A stretch of DNA of 64,000 nt from Clostridiales bacterium (GTDB lineage: Bacteria; Bacillota; Clostridia; Christensenellales; UBA1242): the NCBI GenBank assembly GCA_015055815.1, contig SVHM01000002.1, positions 108,296-172,295 of the forward strand, in the 5' to 3' direction. The position numbers and the translations under genes are program-made. Within the stretch, counting starts at the first letter, position 1, and every line of letters begins with the position of its first letter. A model generated the notes under the pieces. That model saw only the letters and a list, made by a program, of their open reading frames with translations. It did no database searches and was not told the origin of the DNA. Positions 17,639 through 26,589 of this stretch are shown one piece after another.

Positions 17639-20221
17639 CTATTTTATTAAATCATCAAGTAACGCTTTGTTTTTTGCAAGTTTTTCTTTCTCTGCGTCAA
17701 TTAATTTAGCTGGAGCTTTTGCAACAAATCCTGCGTTATTTAGCATTTTTTCACTTCTTTCAATCTCAGATTTAAGTCTTGCAATTTCTTTTTCAATTCT
17801 TTCTTTCTCTTGTGCCATATCAACCATTCCTTCCAATGGAAGTGCAACAACAATATCACCAAAAGACAATTGAACAGAATTTTGCGTAAGTAACTTTTCG
17901 TCTTCTACAACCTTGATTTCATTTGTAAGTGAAAGTTTAGCAATATATTTTATACAACTTAAATATATTTCTTTGTTATTCTTTATTAATATTTCACAGT
18001 CAATTTTCTTGTTGTCTGGAACTTTTTTCTCTGCTCTTGCATTTCTAATAGTTCTAATTACATTCATAACTTCATCAATATATTTGGCATCTTCAAAAGT
18101 TTCTGACTTTACTGGCCATGAAGATATCATTATACTTTCATCATGATTTGGAAGTTCTAAATAAATTTTTTCTGTAACGAAAGGAATAAAAGGATGTAAA
18201 AGTTTAAGGGTTTGTGTAAGCACATAAACAAGCGTTGAGCAAGTTCCCTGCTTATTTGTTTGCATATCGCATTTGCTAAGTTCTATATACCAATCACAGA
18301 ATTTATTCCAGAAGAAGTCATTTAAGTCGTTTGCAGCCATACCTATATCGTATTTTTCAAACTTCTTATCTACCCCATCAATCGTTTTGTTAAGTTCACT
18401 TAAAATCCACTTATCTGCAAGTGTTAATTTTACTTCTGTTACCGGTTTAATTTCAACCCCTTCAATCTGCATTAGAACATAACGAGACGCATTCCAAATT
18501 TTATTAATAAAGTTTCTAGTTAGTTCAACTTTTTTCTCAGAAAATCTACTATCACTTTCAATTGCAACGCCATCGAACAGACTAAATCTAAGTGCATCAA
18601 CACCATATTTTTCAATCATTTCAATTGGGTCAGTACCATTCCCCAAAGTCTTTGACATTTTCTTTCCATTAATATCTTTTACAATACCGTTAATAACAAT
18701 ATCTTTAAATGGAATATCTCCCACATATTCAAGCCCCGAGAATATCATTCTAGCAACCCAAAGGTTGATAATTTCCCTTGCTGTTACCATAACATTTGTT
18801 GGATAGAAATACTTCAAATCTTCAGTTTCATCAGGATATCCAAGAGTACTAATTGGCCATAAGGCAGAACTAAACCAAGTATCTAATTTATCTAATTCTT
18901 TATCTAAATTATGGCTATGACATTTTGGACATTCTGTTGGGTCAGTTTCTTCAACAATAACTTCACCACAATCAGCACATGTAAAAATCGGAATATCATG
19001 TCCCGACCAAATTTGACGAGAAATACACCAATCTTTAATATTTTTCATCCAATTAAGATATGTCTTTTTATACTGTTCATCCATAAACTTAATTGTACCA
19101 TCTTCAACCACTTTTATAGCAGGTTTTGCAAGTTCTTCCATGCGAACAAACCATTGACTAGATATAAGTGGTTCAATTACAGTTTTACATCTTTCACAAT
19201 GTCCAACGTTATGAGAATAATCTTCAATTTTAACAAGATTACCAGAAGCTTTTAAATCTTCAACAACTTTTTCTCTTGCCTGCTCTCTTGTAAGCCCTAC
19301 ATAGTCACCAGCAAGTTCATTCATCACTCCATCATCACCAATAACTTTGATAACTTCTAAATTATGTCTAAGACCAACTTCAAAGTCATTTGGGTCGTGC
19401 GCTGGAGTAATTTTAACAACACCAGTTCCAAAATCTTTTTCAACATAATCGTCAGCCACTACTGGAATTGGCTTATTAAGGAGTGGAAGAATAACATTTT
19501 TCCCAACAACATCTTTATATCTATCATCACTTGGATTTACTGCAACTGCAGTATCTCCCAACATTGTTTCTGGTCTAGTTGTGGCAACTTCAATATATTT
19601 ATCACTATTTTCTATTTGATATCTAATATGCCAAAGATGACTAGGCAAATCTTTAAACTCAACTTCAGCATCAGAAATGGAACTTCTACATTTTGGGCAC
19701 CAGTTTACAATTCTTTTACCTTTGTAAATATACCCCTTCTTATAAAGATGTACAAATACTTTTCTAACCGCTCTACAATTACCTTCATCCATTGTAAAGG
19801 CAAGCCTATCCCAATCACAAGAAAAACCCATTCTCTTAAACTGGTCTAATATAGTACCCTTATAGTCTTTATACCACTCAGCTATTCTCTCAGCAAACTT
19901 TTCCCTTCCTAGTTCTTCTTTAGAAGTGCCTTCTTTCTCCAACTGTTTACAAAGCATATATTCAGTAGATAATGCAGCATGGTCAGTACCCGGCACCCAA
20001 AGTGCAGAATAACCTTGCATTCTTTTTCTTCGTATTATTATGTCTTGAATTGTTTCTTGAAAAGCATGCCCCATATGAAGTTTACTTGTAATGTTTGGTG
20101 GTGGCATAATAATAGTAAATGGGGTTTTATTTTTATCTACAACCCCATTAAAATATTTTTTATTTAACCAATTCTTATATATTTCTTCTTCAAATTCTAT
20201 CGGATTATAAGTTTTTTCCAT
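17639..20221 (-). CDS. valS: Valyl-tRNA synthetase
   Basis: Class Ia synthetase charging tRNA-Val, 860 residues. It shows PPPNITSKLHMGHAFQ (the HIGH-type motif), the editing domain around residues 190-330 (TTRPETMLGDTAVAV), KKMSKTLGNG (KMSKS) near residue 520, the anticodon-binding domain and the C-terminal coiled coil (KERIEKEIARLKSEIE). GGAG lies upstream of ATG. It follows a small membrane protein gene by 11 nt, so both are in one operon. No T-box leader is present. Confidence 0.98.
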   Translation of the reverse strand: MEKTYNPIEFEEEIYKNWLNKKYFNGVVDKNKTPFTIIMPPPNITSKLHMGHAFQETIQDIIIRRKRMQGYSALWVPGTDHAALSTEYMLCKQLEKEGTSKEELGREKFAERIAEWYKDYKGTILDQFKRMGFSCDWDRLAFTMDEGNCRAVRKVFVHLYKKGYIYKGKRIVNWCPKCRSSISDAEVEFKDLPSHLWHIRYQIENSDKYIEVATTRPETMLGDTAVAVNPSDDRYKDVVGKNVILPLLNKPIPVVADDYVEKDFGTGVVKITPAHDPNDFEVGLRHNLEVIKVIGDDGVMNELAGDYVGLTREQAREKVVEDLKASGNLVKIEDYSHNVGHCERCKTVIEPLISSQWFVRMEELAKPAIKVVEDGTIKFMDEQYKKTYLNWMKNIKDWCISRQIWSGHDIPIFTCADCGEVIVEETDPTECPKCHSHNLDKELDKLDTWFSSALWPISTLGYPDETEDLKYFYPTNVMVTAREIINLWVARMIFSGLEYVGDIPFKDIVINGIVKDINGKKMSKTLGNGTDPIEMIEKYGVDALRFSLFDGVAIESDSRFSEKKVELTRNFINKIWNASRYVLMQIEGVEIKPVTEVKLTLADKWILSELNKTIDGVDKKFEKYDIGMAANDLNDFFWNKFCDWYIELSKCDMQTNKQGTCSTLVYVLTQTLKLLHPFIPFVTEKIYLELPNHDESIMISSWPVKSETFEDAKYIDEVMNVIRTIRNARAEKKVPDNKKIDCEILIKNNKEIYLSCIKYIAKLSLTNEIKVVEDEKLLTQNSVQLSFGDIVVALPLEGMVDMAQEKERIEKEIARLKSEIERSEKMLNNAGFVAKAPAKLIDAEKEKLAKNKALLDDLIK

Positions 20222-20232
20222 TTCAATGTCTC

Positions 20233-20484
20233 CTATATTCTAAAAACAATTATAAGTACTGAAATAAATAGTAACACAAGACCAATTGCCTTTAGGGTAA
20301 TAAGGACAGTATCATTATCTTGTATATTATCAGACTTTCTAACAGCTCTCGCTATCCTTCTAGCAAGCATTACCAAAGCAACCGCCACAATTGCACATGC
20401 AAGTGCCACAATTATCGCAGGCATCCTAAGTCTTAAAAGCAGACTATCCAAAAATGTTTGAAAACTATTTAATAAATTATTCAT
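20233..20484 (-). CDS. Small two-helix membrane protein upstream of valS
   Basis: 83 residues with two hydrophobic helices (about residues 22-42 and 63-82) separated by a basic RRIARAVRKSD loop; the N-terminus is amphipathic. I do not recognise the family. AAGGAG precedes the ATG at good spacing, and its stop codon overlaps the valS ribosome binding region, so it is a real co-transcribed gene. Function unknown. Confidence 0.75.
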   Translation of the reverse strand: MNNLLNSFQTFLDSLLLRLRMPAIIVALACAIVAVALVMLARRIARAVRKSDNIQDNDTVLITLKAIGLVLLFISVLIIVFRI

Positions 20485-20675
20485 ACATTCTCCTTAAAAT
20501 TAAATAATACTCAAAGTAATTATATCATTGATATACAAAAAATACAAGTCTATTTTTTATAAAAAGTACTATTTTAATACAAAAAATTTTGTTTTTAACA
20601 ATCAATAAGACTAACAATAACAATTTTTAATATTTACGAATATACTAAAGTATTGCAAACTTTAAGGAGGTTTGA

Positions 20676-21656
20676 ATGAAAAGGTTATTAATTGCACTGC
20701 TTTGCATTTTGTTTATTTCGCCTTTTGGATTTATAGGATGCAAAGACACCGATAGCAATGTAATACGAGTAAATGAAGTTACACATAGTATCTTTTATGC
20801 ACCACTCTACATTGCAATCAACAACGGGTATTTTGAAGAATACGATATTGAAATAGAACTTACAAATGGTGGCGGAGCAGATAAAAGCATGGCTTCACTT
20901 GTTAGTAATTCAGCAGACATTGGACTAATGGGTCCAGAAGCAGCTATTTATGTTGCCGAACAAGGAAAACAAGACTTACCTGTAGTATTTGGTCAGCTTA
21001 CAAAAAGAGACGGTTCATTTTTAATTGGTCGTGAAAATATCGAAAATTTCACATGGGCAGATATGGCAGGAAAAGAAGTCTTGGGCGGTAGACAAGGTGG
21101 AGTGCCCGCTATGACACTTGAATACGTAATAGAAAAAAATGGTGTTAGCAACTGCACAATAAACTACGATATTGCTTTCGATAATTTAACTGGTGCATTT
21201 GTTGGTGGTACTGGTGACTTTGTTACAGCTTTTGAGCCAGTAGCAAGCACACTCGAAGCCAACGGTCAGGGACATATTCTTGCCAGTATTGGAGCAGAAG
21301 CAGGAGAAATGCCATTTACTGCATTTATGGCAAACAAGAGTTATATAGAGAGCAACAAAGAAACAGTCAAAAATTTCTTAAGAGCAATTGTAAAAGGATA
21401 CAACTTTTTAGTAACTGCTGAAATGAGCGATATCGTTAGCGCACTACGTCCATCATTTGACGGAACAAGTGACGCACTTATTCAAAAAAGCATTGAGCAT
21501 TATGTTGCAATTGACGCATGGAACAACTCACCAGTTATGACAGAAGTAGCATACAACAACTTAATCAAAGTTATGAAAAATGCTGGAAAATTAACAAATG
21601 ATGTGCCATTTAGCAAAATTGTTGATAATTCTTTAGCTCTTGAAATACTAAAATAA
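20676..21656 (+). CDS. NitT/TauT-type ABC transporter substrate-binding lipoprotein
   Basis: Extracellular solute receptor with a signal peptide and lipobox FIGC near residue 22, about 326 residues. The mature start VNEVTHSIFYAPLYIAINNGYFEEYDIEIEL and DIGLMGPEAAIYV are typical of the SsuA/THI5-like (NMT1) family, which binds sulfonates, nitrate, taurine or thiamine pyrimidine precursors. The substrate cannot be told from sequence. AAGGAGG precedes ATG. A strong terminator and a second promoter separate it from its ATPase and permease genes. Confidence 0.9.
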   Translation: MKRLLIALLCILFISPFGFIGCKDTDSNVIRVNEVTHSIFYAPLYIAINNGYFEEYDIEIELTNGGGADKSMASLVSNSADIGLMGPEAAIYVAEQGKQDLPVVFGQLTKRDGSFLIGRENIENFTWADMAGKEVLGGRQGGVPAMTLEYVIEKNGVSNCTINYDIAFDNLTGAFVGGTGDFVTAFEPVASTLEANGQGHILASIGAEAGEMPFTAFMANKSYIESNKETVKNFLRAIVKGYNFLVTAEMSDIVSALRPSFDGTSDALIQKSIEHYVAIDAWNNSPVMTEVAYNNLIKVMKNAGKLTNDVPFSKIVDNSLALEILK

Positions 21657-21660
21657 ATAC

Positions 21661-21704
21661 GTGAAATAAAAAGCCTAAATATAGGCTTTTTATTTCACTT
21701 TGCA
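21661..21704. terminator. Long perfect hairpin after the binding-protein gene
   Basis: 17-bp perfect stem (21661-21677 / 21682-21698) with a four-base loop; the inner part AAAAAGCCTA/TAGGCTTTTT forms a classical terminator. It lies between the binding protein and the ATPase gene and should make the receptor mRNA more abundant than the transporter mRNA. Confidence 0.8.
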
Positions 21705-21742
21705 TAATACTATAAAATAACAACAATTATTTTAAATAATCA

Positions 21743-21772
21743 TTAACAATTTTAAATCATATAAAATATAAT
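21743..21772 (+). promoter_or_regulatory. Second promoter of the ABC importer
   Basis: TTAACA (21743-21748), 18-nt spacer, TATAAT (21767-21772), downstream of the terminator and 50 nt upstream of the ATPase start. Confidence 0.55.
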
Positions 21773-21777
21773 GAAGT

Positions 21778-21797
21778 AAGGCAAGTGAAATTGCCTT
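21778..21797 (+). other. Leader hairpin before the ABC ATPase gene
   Basis: AAGGCAA-GTGAAA-TTGCCTT, a perfect 7-bp stem placed at the predicted transcript start. It has no T run, so it is not a terminator; it could stabilise the mRNA 5' end or serve as a protein site. I recognise no riboswitch family. Confidence 0.4.
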
Positions 21798-21822
21798 GAC
21801 TGTAGCATTTTAGGAGAACAAA

Positions 21823-22563
21823 ATGAATTTACTTGAATTAAAAGATATTACACTTACCTATTTTAGTGACAATGGTGAAACAAAAGCCCTTGAAAATATT
21901 TCATTTAATGTAAATGATGGAGAATTTATAAGCATTGTAGGTCCTAGCGGTTGTGGCAAAACAACTATTCTATCGCTTATTAGCGGACTTATAAAACCCA
22001 CGTCTGGTGAAGTTATTATAAATCAAAACGATAATTTTTATGCTGGGTATATGTTTCAAAAAGACAATCTTTTTGAATGGAGAACTGTTCTTGATAATGT
22101 ATACTTAGGTCTTGAAATTAGAAAGATGAAAACAGCAGAAAATATTGAGTATGCAAATGACTTATTAAAGAAGTATAATCTTTGGGAATTTAGAAATAAA
22201 TACCCTAAACAGCTTTCTGGCGGAATGCGTCAAAGAGTAGCACTTATTAGAACATTGGCTTTAAAACCATCAATCCTACTTTTAGACGAAGCATTTAGCG
22301 CCTTAGATTACCAAACACGACTAAATATATGTGATGACGTATATTCAATTATTAAACAAATGAAACTTACAGCAATACTAGTCACTCACGATATAAGTGA
22401 AGCAATATCTCTTAGTGATAAAATCATAATCCTTTCTTCAAGACCTGCTACAGTAAAAAAAGAAATCAGTCTCAACTTAAACAATATCGGCACTCCACTT
22501 AAACGAAGAGAGTGCCCACAAGCAAAAGAATACTTTGAGACAATTTGGAGTGAATTAATGTGA
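21823..22563 (+). CDS. NitT/TauT-type ABC transporter ATPase
   Basis: 246 residues with Walker A GPSGCGKTT, the signature LSGGMRQRVALIRTL, Walker B ILLLDEAFSALD and the switch His in LVTHDISEA. Close to SsuB/TauB/NrtD types. AGGAG precedes the ATG. It overlaps the permease by 4 nt (GTGA). It powers import of the ligand captured by the lipoprotein at 20676-21656. Confidence 0.95.
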   Translation: MNLLELKDITLTYFSDNGETKALENISFNVNDGEFISIVGPSGCGKTTILSLISGLIKPTSGEVIINQNDNFYAGYMFQKDNLFEWRTVLDNVYLGLEIRKMKTAENIEYANDLLKKYNLWEFRNKYPKQLSGGMRQRVALIRTLALKPSILLLDEAFSALDYQTRLNICDDVYSIIKQMKLTAILVTHDISEAISLSDKIIILSSRPATVKKEISLNLNNIGTPLKRRECPQAKEYFETIWSELM

Positions 22564-23366
22564 CAAGCAATATTTCAAAAGAATATAAAATATATTTGAA
22601 GAACAAAAGAATATCTCGAATTTTGATTGCAACTGCACAAATAGGATTACTAATTTTAATTATTGCCCTATGGGAAGTACTTGCAAGACTAAATGTTATT
22701 GATACATTTATAATGTCATGCCCTAGTAGAATTTTGAAAACTATACGTGACTTATACATTTCCAATACACTATTTGTTCATATTTTCACTACTCTATATG
22801 AAACAATTATTGGATTTTTGATTGCCACAATAGGTGGCACACTTATAGCACTTATCTTATGGTGGAATGATACTTTAAGAAAAATTTTAGACCCATATAT
22901 AGTAGTACTTAATTCACTACCTAAAATTGCATTGGGACCAATTATTATAATATGGGTTGGAGTTGGAATGTCCGCAATTGTAACAATGGATATTCTTATC
23001 ATGATAGTGATAACAATCATATCAATGCTTAATGCATTTAGACAAACAGAAGAAAGTAAAATAATGCTACTAAAAAGTATGGGAGCTAGCAAGACTCAAA
23101 TACTAACAAAATTAGTTCTACCAAATTCAATACCAGAATTTATAAGTTTACTTAAAATCAATATTGGACTTACTTGGGTTGGAACTATAATGGGAGAATA
23201 TTTAGTAAGCAAAGCAGGACTTGGCTACCTTATAATTTATGGAAGTCAAATATTCAATTTAGACTTAGTAATGACAAGCACAATTATACTTTGCATACTA
23301 GCAGGAGCAATGTATTTTGTAGTTGCATATATTGAAAAAATAATTAATAAAAAATTTAATAATTAG
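22560..23366 (+). CDS. NitT/TauT-type ABC transporter permease
   Basis: 268 residues, six predicted membrane helices, with the cytoplasmic EAA-type loop LLKSMGASKTQILTKLVLPNSIPEF. It starts with GTG at 22560, overlapping the ATPase stop (GTGA), which fixes the start and implies coupled translation. Family resemblance is to SsuC/TauC. Confidence 0.94.
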   Translation: MTSNISKEYKIYLKNKRISRILIATAQIGLLILIIALWEVLARLNVIDTFIMSCPSRILKTIRDLYISNTLFVHIFTTLYETIIGFLIATIGGTLIALILWWNDTLRKILDPYIVVLNSLPKIALGPIIIIWVGVGMSAIVTMDILIMIVITIISMLNAFRQTEESKIMLLKSMGASKTQILTKLVLPNSIPEFISLLKINIGLTWVGTIMGEYLVSKAGLGYLIIYGSQIFNLDLVMTSTIILCILAGAMYFVVAYIEKIINKKFNN

Positions 23367-23391
23367 GAGCTAATGTTTTAGCTCCTTTTTT
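23366..23391 (+). terminator. Terminator after the ABC importer
   Basis: GGAGCTAA (23366-23373) / TTAGCTCC (23378-23385) followed by six T. It begins at the permease stop and overlaps the last codons of the convergent YkvI-like gene. Confidence 0.85.
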
Positions 23392-24338
23392 AAAACACCT
23401 AAAACAAAAACAAAACCTACAACTCCTATAAAACAATATACATAATTTACAAAAATTTCAAATCCAAAACAACAAAGCGATAAACACATCAAAAGCAAAA
23501 TTACAGATTTGAAACTTTCTGAGACATTTAAACTTATTGAATTTTTCAAAACAAATATATTAGAAGCAAGCGTTGTAAACAGACCTATCCATACAAAAAT
23601 TATCATAAGTGTATACACACAATTACCCTTTAATTTTGCAATAGAAACAAGTGGCATTACATCTTCAACAACGCCATTAGAAAGTATAGAATTATTAATA
23701 AAAATCATAAGCAAAAAAACTATAAAAGAAGATATAATTACAGCCCATATTTTTTCTTTCTTTGTATACCTGTAACCAATCTCAATTATAAACATTCCAA
23801 GAGAAACAATATTAATAAATGGATAAATTATACTGCTAGTTATTGACAATATCATGTTATTACTTGTCAATAATATGCTATTATTTGTACAACAAACAAT
23901 ACAAATAAAAACTATTAAAAAAGGAAATAATATAAAATTTACAGAAGATAAAACGTGTATATTTTTTATAGACACAACACATAAAATAACAGTAACTAAC
24001 GCAACAACTCCACCACCAATATTTAACATTTTTCCTATCTCAAAAGTACCAGACAACATTGCAGAAGAAAAAATAATTAACGATATCAAAAATAAACCTT
24101 TAATAAACTTTTTACCCTTATAAAATGTGCCATCTATAAATGAAGAAAAACCCTTTGAGTTATTTGAAAGTTTAAAGAAAAATAACATCAAAAAAGCAAG
24201 TATTATAACAGTTAAAAATATTGCTAAATATGAATACACCCCAAATCTACTAAAATAAAAAGCAACTTCCCTACCACTTGCAATTCCTGCCCCAACAATT
24301 GAGCCTAACAACATAAAAACCAACAACAATATTTTCAT
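23370..24338 (-). CDS. YkvI-like membrane protein
   Basis: 322 residues, about ten hydrophobic segments. The N-terminus LGSIVGAGIASGREVAFYFSR matches the YkvI family (VGAGFASGKE pattern), a branch of the APC/LeuT-like transporter superfamily with no assigned substrate. The rest is extremely Leu/Ile/Val rich. The gene converges on the ABC importer, and its 3' end overlaps that terminator. Confidence 0.8.
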   Translation of the reverse strand: MKILLLVFMLLGSIVGAGIASGREVAFYFSRFGVYSYLAIFLTVIILAFLMLFFFKLSNNSKGFSSFIDGTFYKGKKFIKGLFLISLIIFSSAMLSGTFEIGKMLNIGGGVVALVTVILCVVSIKNIHVLSSVNFILFPFLIVFICIVCCTNNSILLTSNNMILSITSSIIYPFINIVSLGMFIIEIGYRYTKKEKIWAVIISSFIVFLLMIFINNSILSNGVVEDVMPLVSIAKLKGNCVYTLMIIFVWIGLFTTLASNIFVLKNSISLNVSESFKSVILLLMCLSLCCFGFEIFVNYVYCFIGVVGFVFVLGVLKKELKH

Positions 24339-24377
24339 GTAATATTATATGTATCCACAAATAAAAAAAGAAGACGT

Positions 24378-25322
24378 TTAATCTTCTTTCGTCTCATTAT
24401 TTGTTTTAACTTCTTTTATTACTGAAACAAACCCGCTTGAAGATTTTCCACCAACATCTTTTGGCGTACTTGGCATTGCCTTTGTTTCACTCCTAACTAA
24501 GATTTGAGATTTGGATTTCATCTTTTGCCTATACTCTTGTTGAGCCTTCATATTTCCAAGCGCAACAAGTTCTTCAATATGACTTTGCCTATCTCTATTA
24601 TCTTGACTTTTTGCAAATGGTAATACAAGTAAAAATTCAACACCTATAAGTATAGCAACAAGTGGTAATAGTGCCACTAATGAAACTGGAATTAATTTAT
24701 ATAGAAAAGATATAATAAGGTTATATTCTTCACCCATTGTACCAAAGCAATTTGAATGAAGTCCCCATGCTGTAAATCTCATTACAACATTGATTATATG
24801 AACAGCAGATAGCATTACAACAAAGTCCATAGATGCTATCAAAATATGTTTATATTCTATCCCTTCTTCCATCCAAAGCATATTAAGAATTGAGTATGAA
24901 AGAATACAAATATTTATCAGATAAAAACTAATTACTTGAAGCCCAAATGGAGAACTCGCTAAATAATGTTCTGATGGGAATAATGTAAAAAACAAACTCA
25001 CCGGTGCCATTATAAGATAAGCAAACCTTTGCCAACTAAGGCTATTTTTAATAACAGAGAAAATAATAATGTAAGTAAATATATGGAAGTATTCAAAGGG
25101 AAGATTATCAAAGAAATTAAAGTTTTTCGTCAAGCATCTTCCAATAAATTCCAAAATTACAAATAAGGACAGACATCCCATTAAAACATAATTTATTACT
25201 TTCTTCTTTTGTTCACTTGCCGACCTAAAAGGAAAAACTAAAGCAATAGTTATTCCAATTGCCAACAATACAAATAAAAAATATTCTAAACCAAACATTT
25301 TAAAAACTAATAATCTATTCAT
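24378..25322 (-). CDS. YwaF/TMEM164-like membrane protein
   Basis: 314 residues with about seven membrane helices and a hydrophilic C-terminal tail (about residues 240-314) rich in Lys, Ser and Thr. The segments LPFEYFHIFTYIIIF and LISFLYKLIPVSLVALLPLVA resemble the YwaF/TIGR02206 family (LPLxLCxI and LLYxLIPxPxxYLLP patterns). The function of bacterial members is unknown. It lies 44 nt downstream of the gene ending at 25367 and may share its transcript. Confidence 0.65.
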   Translation of the reverse strand: MNRLLVFKMFGLEYFLFVLLAIGITIALVFPFRSASEQKKKVINYVLMGCLSLFVILEFIGRCLTKNFNFFDNLPFEYFHIFTYIIIFSVIKNSLSWQRFAYLIMAPVSLFFTLFPSEHYLASSPFGLQVISFYLINICILSYSILNMLWMEEGIEYKHILIASMDFVVMLSAVHIINVVMRFTAWGLHSNCFGTMGEEYNLIISFLYKLIPVSLVALLPLVAILIGVEFLLVLPFAKSQDNRDRQSHIEELVALGNMKAQQEYRQKMKSKSQILVRSETKAMPSTPKDVGGKSSSGFVSVIKEVKTNNETKED

Positions 25323-25366
25323 AATTCATTCCTATACACATATTTTACAACAATAACAACTTTTAA

Positions 25367-26230
25367 TCAATCAATTCGCTTAACAAAACTTAATCCATTA
25401 CTACCAATAGACATTTCAGCATCAAGCATATTAGCAAATGAATTTAATACATCACAAACGGTAAAATTTGCCAAATCTTTTACATCTTCCAATTTATTAT
25501 TAACAATAAAATTATTGATTTCATTCATTGCATTTTGAGATAAATTATTTATTTTTATCTCACTATCCAGTATAACTAATTTATCTTGCAATACTTGAAA
25601 CTCAGACTTTGTGTAAAGATAAACACTTGGCAATCTTGAAACACCTAAAACATCAGACAGATTAACAATAGAAACACTCTCCAAGACACCCAAATTTGAA
25701 TTATTAATATCCCCTGTTATTTTTAAATTTTTCAAGTCGATTTTGCTTTGCATTTCATAAACTTCGACCAAATTAGAAAACAAAGCGCCTAGTTCTTTTC
25801 CATTTAAAAACAAATCAAATTCTTCCGTCTCAATATTATCAAGTTTTTCTTTATCAATATTGTTTTTAGAACAAATATTTAAATTAGCATTCTGAAATCT
25901 AACTATAGTTTTCATCCAGTCAGCACGACCAATCTCCGTTTCAAATAAAACATCTTCAGATTTGACATCAGCTTTAATTTCTTCAATTGTCTCAGTTGAA
26001 ATTCCTACCAACCCCGCCCAATTAAAATTTTCACTACTACAAGACATCGCCCTACAAGAAGTAGTAAAACAAAGGACAGTAATAACAACTATAAATATCG
26101 CCCACATAATTCTGTATGCTTTTTGTTCGCCAGTTACGGATTTTTTCTTTTCTATTTTCTGTTGTTTTTTTTGTTCTTTTTTGTCTATTCTATCTTGCTT
26201 GACTTCTTGCCATAAATCTTTTAAGCTCAT
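25367..26230 (-). CDS. Unrecognised membrane-anchored extracytoplasmic protein
   Basis: 287 residues: a very basic, Lys/Gln-rich cytoplasmic N-terminus (about 1-40, KKEQKKQQKIEKKK), one membrane helix (about 41-60, followed by SCRAMSCSS), then a soluble domain outside. The outer part (INNLSQNAMNEINNFIVNN, LANFTVCDVLNSFANM) matches no family I know. Its ATG overlaps the stop of an upstream 27-codon reading frame (ATGA), suggesting coupled expression. Confidence 0.75.
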   Translation of the reverse strand: MSLKDLWQEVKQDRIDKKEQKKQQKIEKKKSVTGEQKAYRIMWAIFIVVITVLCFTTSCRAMSCSSENFNWAGLVGISTETIEEIKADVKSEDVLFETEIGRADWMKTIVRFQNANLNICSKNNIDKEKLDNIETEEFDLFLNGKELGALFSNLVEVYEMQSKIDLKNLKITGDINNSNLGVLESVSIVNLSDVLGVSRLPSVYLYTKSEFQVLQDKLVILDSEIKINNLSQNAMNEINNFIVNNKLEDVKDLANFTVCDVLNSFANMLDAEMSIGSNGLSFVKRID

Positions 26231-26310
26231 CTAACAAAAAACCAATAAAATAGTATTAGCCCAACAAAAATTAAAATCCACTTGTAAACTTTGCGAAACA
26301 ATTTAAACAT
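26227..26310 (-). CDS. 27-residue single-helix membrane peptide
   Basis: A short reading frame beginning MFKLFRKVYKW and ending YWFFVR, i.e. a basic amphipathic head followed by one hydrophobic helix. Support: AAAGGA 8 nt before the ATG, a consensus promoter at 26341-26369, and a stop codon overlapping the next start as ATGA. It could be a genuine membrane micropeptide partner of the downstream protein or a leader peptide that delivers ribosomes. Not recognised. Confidence 0.6.
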   Translation of the reverse strand: MFKLFRKVYKWILIFVGLILFYWFFVR

Positions 26311-26340
26311 ACAAAAAATCCTTTGAAATATATTAATTTT

Positions 26341-26369
26341 AGTATACATTTAAGAATAAATATTGTCAA
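26341..26369 (-). promoter_or_regulatory. Promoter for the micropeptide operon
   Basis: Minus-strand TTGACA (26364-26369), 17-nt spacer, TATACT (26341-26346). TSS is expected about 25 nt upstream of the 27-codon frame. Confidence 0.75.
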
Positions 26370-26426
26370 ACAAATAGATTAACACAAAATCTTTATACAA
26401 ATATATTTGAAATCATAAATTAATTA

Positions 26427-26455
26427 TTGACAAAATTCACAAATTAGATTAAACT
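26427..26455 (+). promoter_or_regulatory. Promoter for tRNA-Arg
   Basis: TTGACA (26427-26432), 17-nt spacer, TAAACT (26450-26455), about 20 nt upstream of the tRNA 5' end. Confidence 0.7.
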
Positions 26456-26474
26456 AGTATAGTAAATTTAATAT

Positions 26475-26551
26475 GCACTCATAGCTCAATTGGATAGAGC
26501 GTTTGGCTACGGACCAAAAGGTTTGGGGTTCGACTCCTCATGGGTGCACCA
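26475..26551 (+). tRNA. tRNA-Arg(ACG)
   Basis: Full cloverleaf: acceptor GCACTCA/TGGGTGC, D-stem GCTC/GAGC, anticodon stem TTTGG/CCAAA with loop CTACGGA (anticodon ACG, read as inosine), T-arm TGGGG-TTCGACT-CCTCA, and an encoded discriminator plus CCA. It is followed by a terminator and by a hairpin-rich segment containing inverted and direct copies of its own 3' half. Confidence 0.95.
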
Positions 26552-26586
26552 CAAAAACAAGAGTGCTTTCGCTCTTTTTTTGTTGG
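26543..26586 (+). repeat. 44-nt direct repeat, copy 1 (tRNA-Arg 3' end plus terminator)
   Basis: The last bases of tRNA-Arg, the CCA and the terminator hairpin (AAGAGTG...CGCTCTT, 26559-26576, T run to 26581). It recurs at 26726-26769 with one mismatch (T26564 versus C26747). That change turns a G-T wobble in the stem into a G-C pair, so the terminator is intact in both copies. The period is 183 nt. Confidence 0.9.
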
Positions 26587-26589
26587 TTT

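Noticed and set aside
20222..20232. T-box riboswitch upstream of valS (also cysS and metG)
   Set aside because: valS follows another gene by 11 nt, cysS overlaps its upstream gene and metG has only about 120 nt to spmA; none has room for, or shows, a specifier stem, AGGGUGGAACCGCG-type box or antiterminator.
20521..20675. TPP or other riboswitch before the NitT/TauT-type binding protein
   Set aside because: The family includes thiamine-precursor importers, so I looked for the TPP motif (CTGAGA...), but the leader is plain AT-rich sequence.
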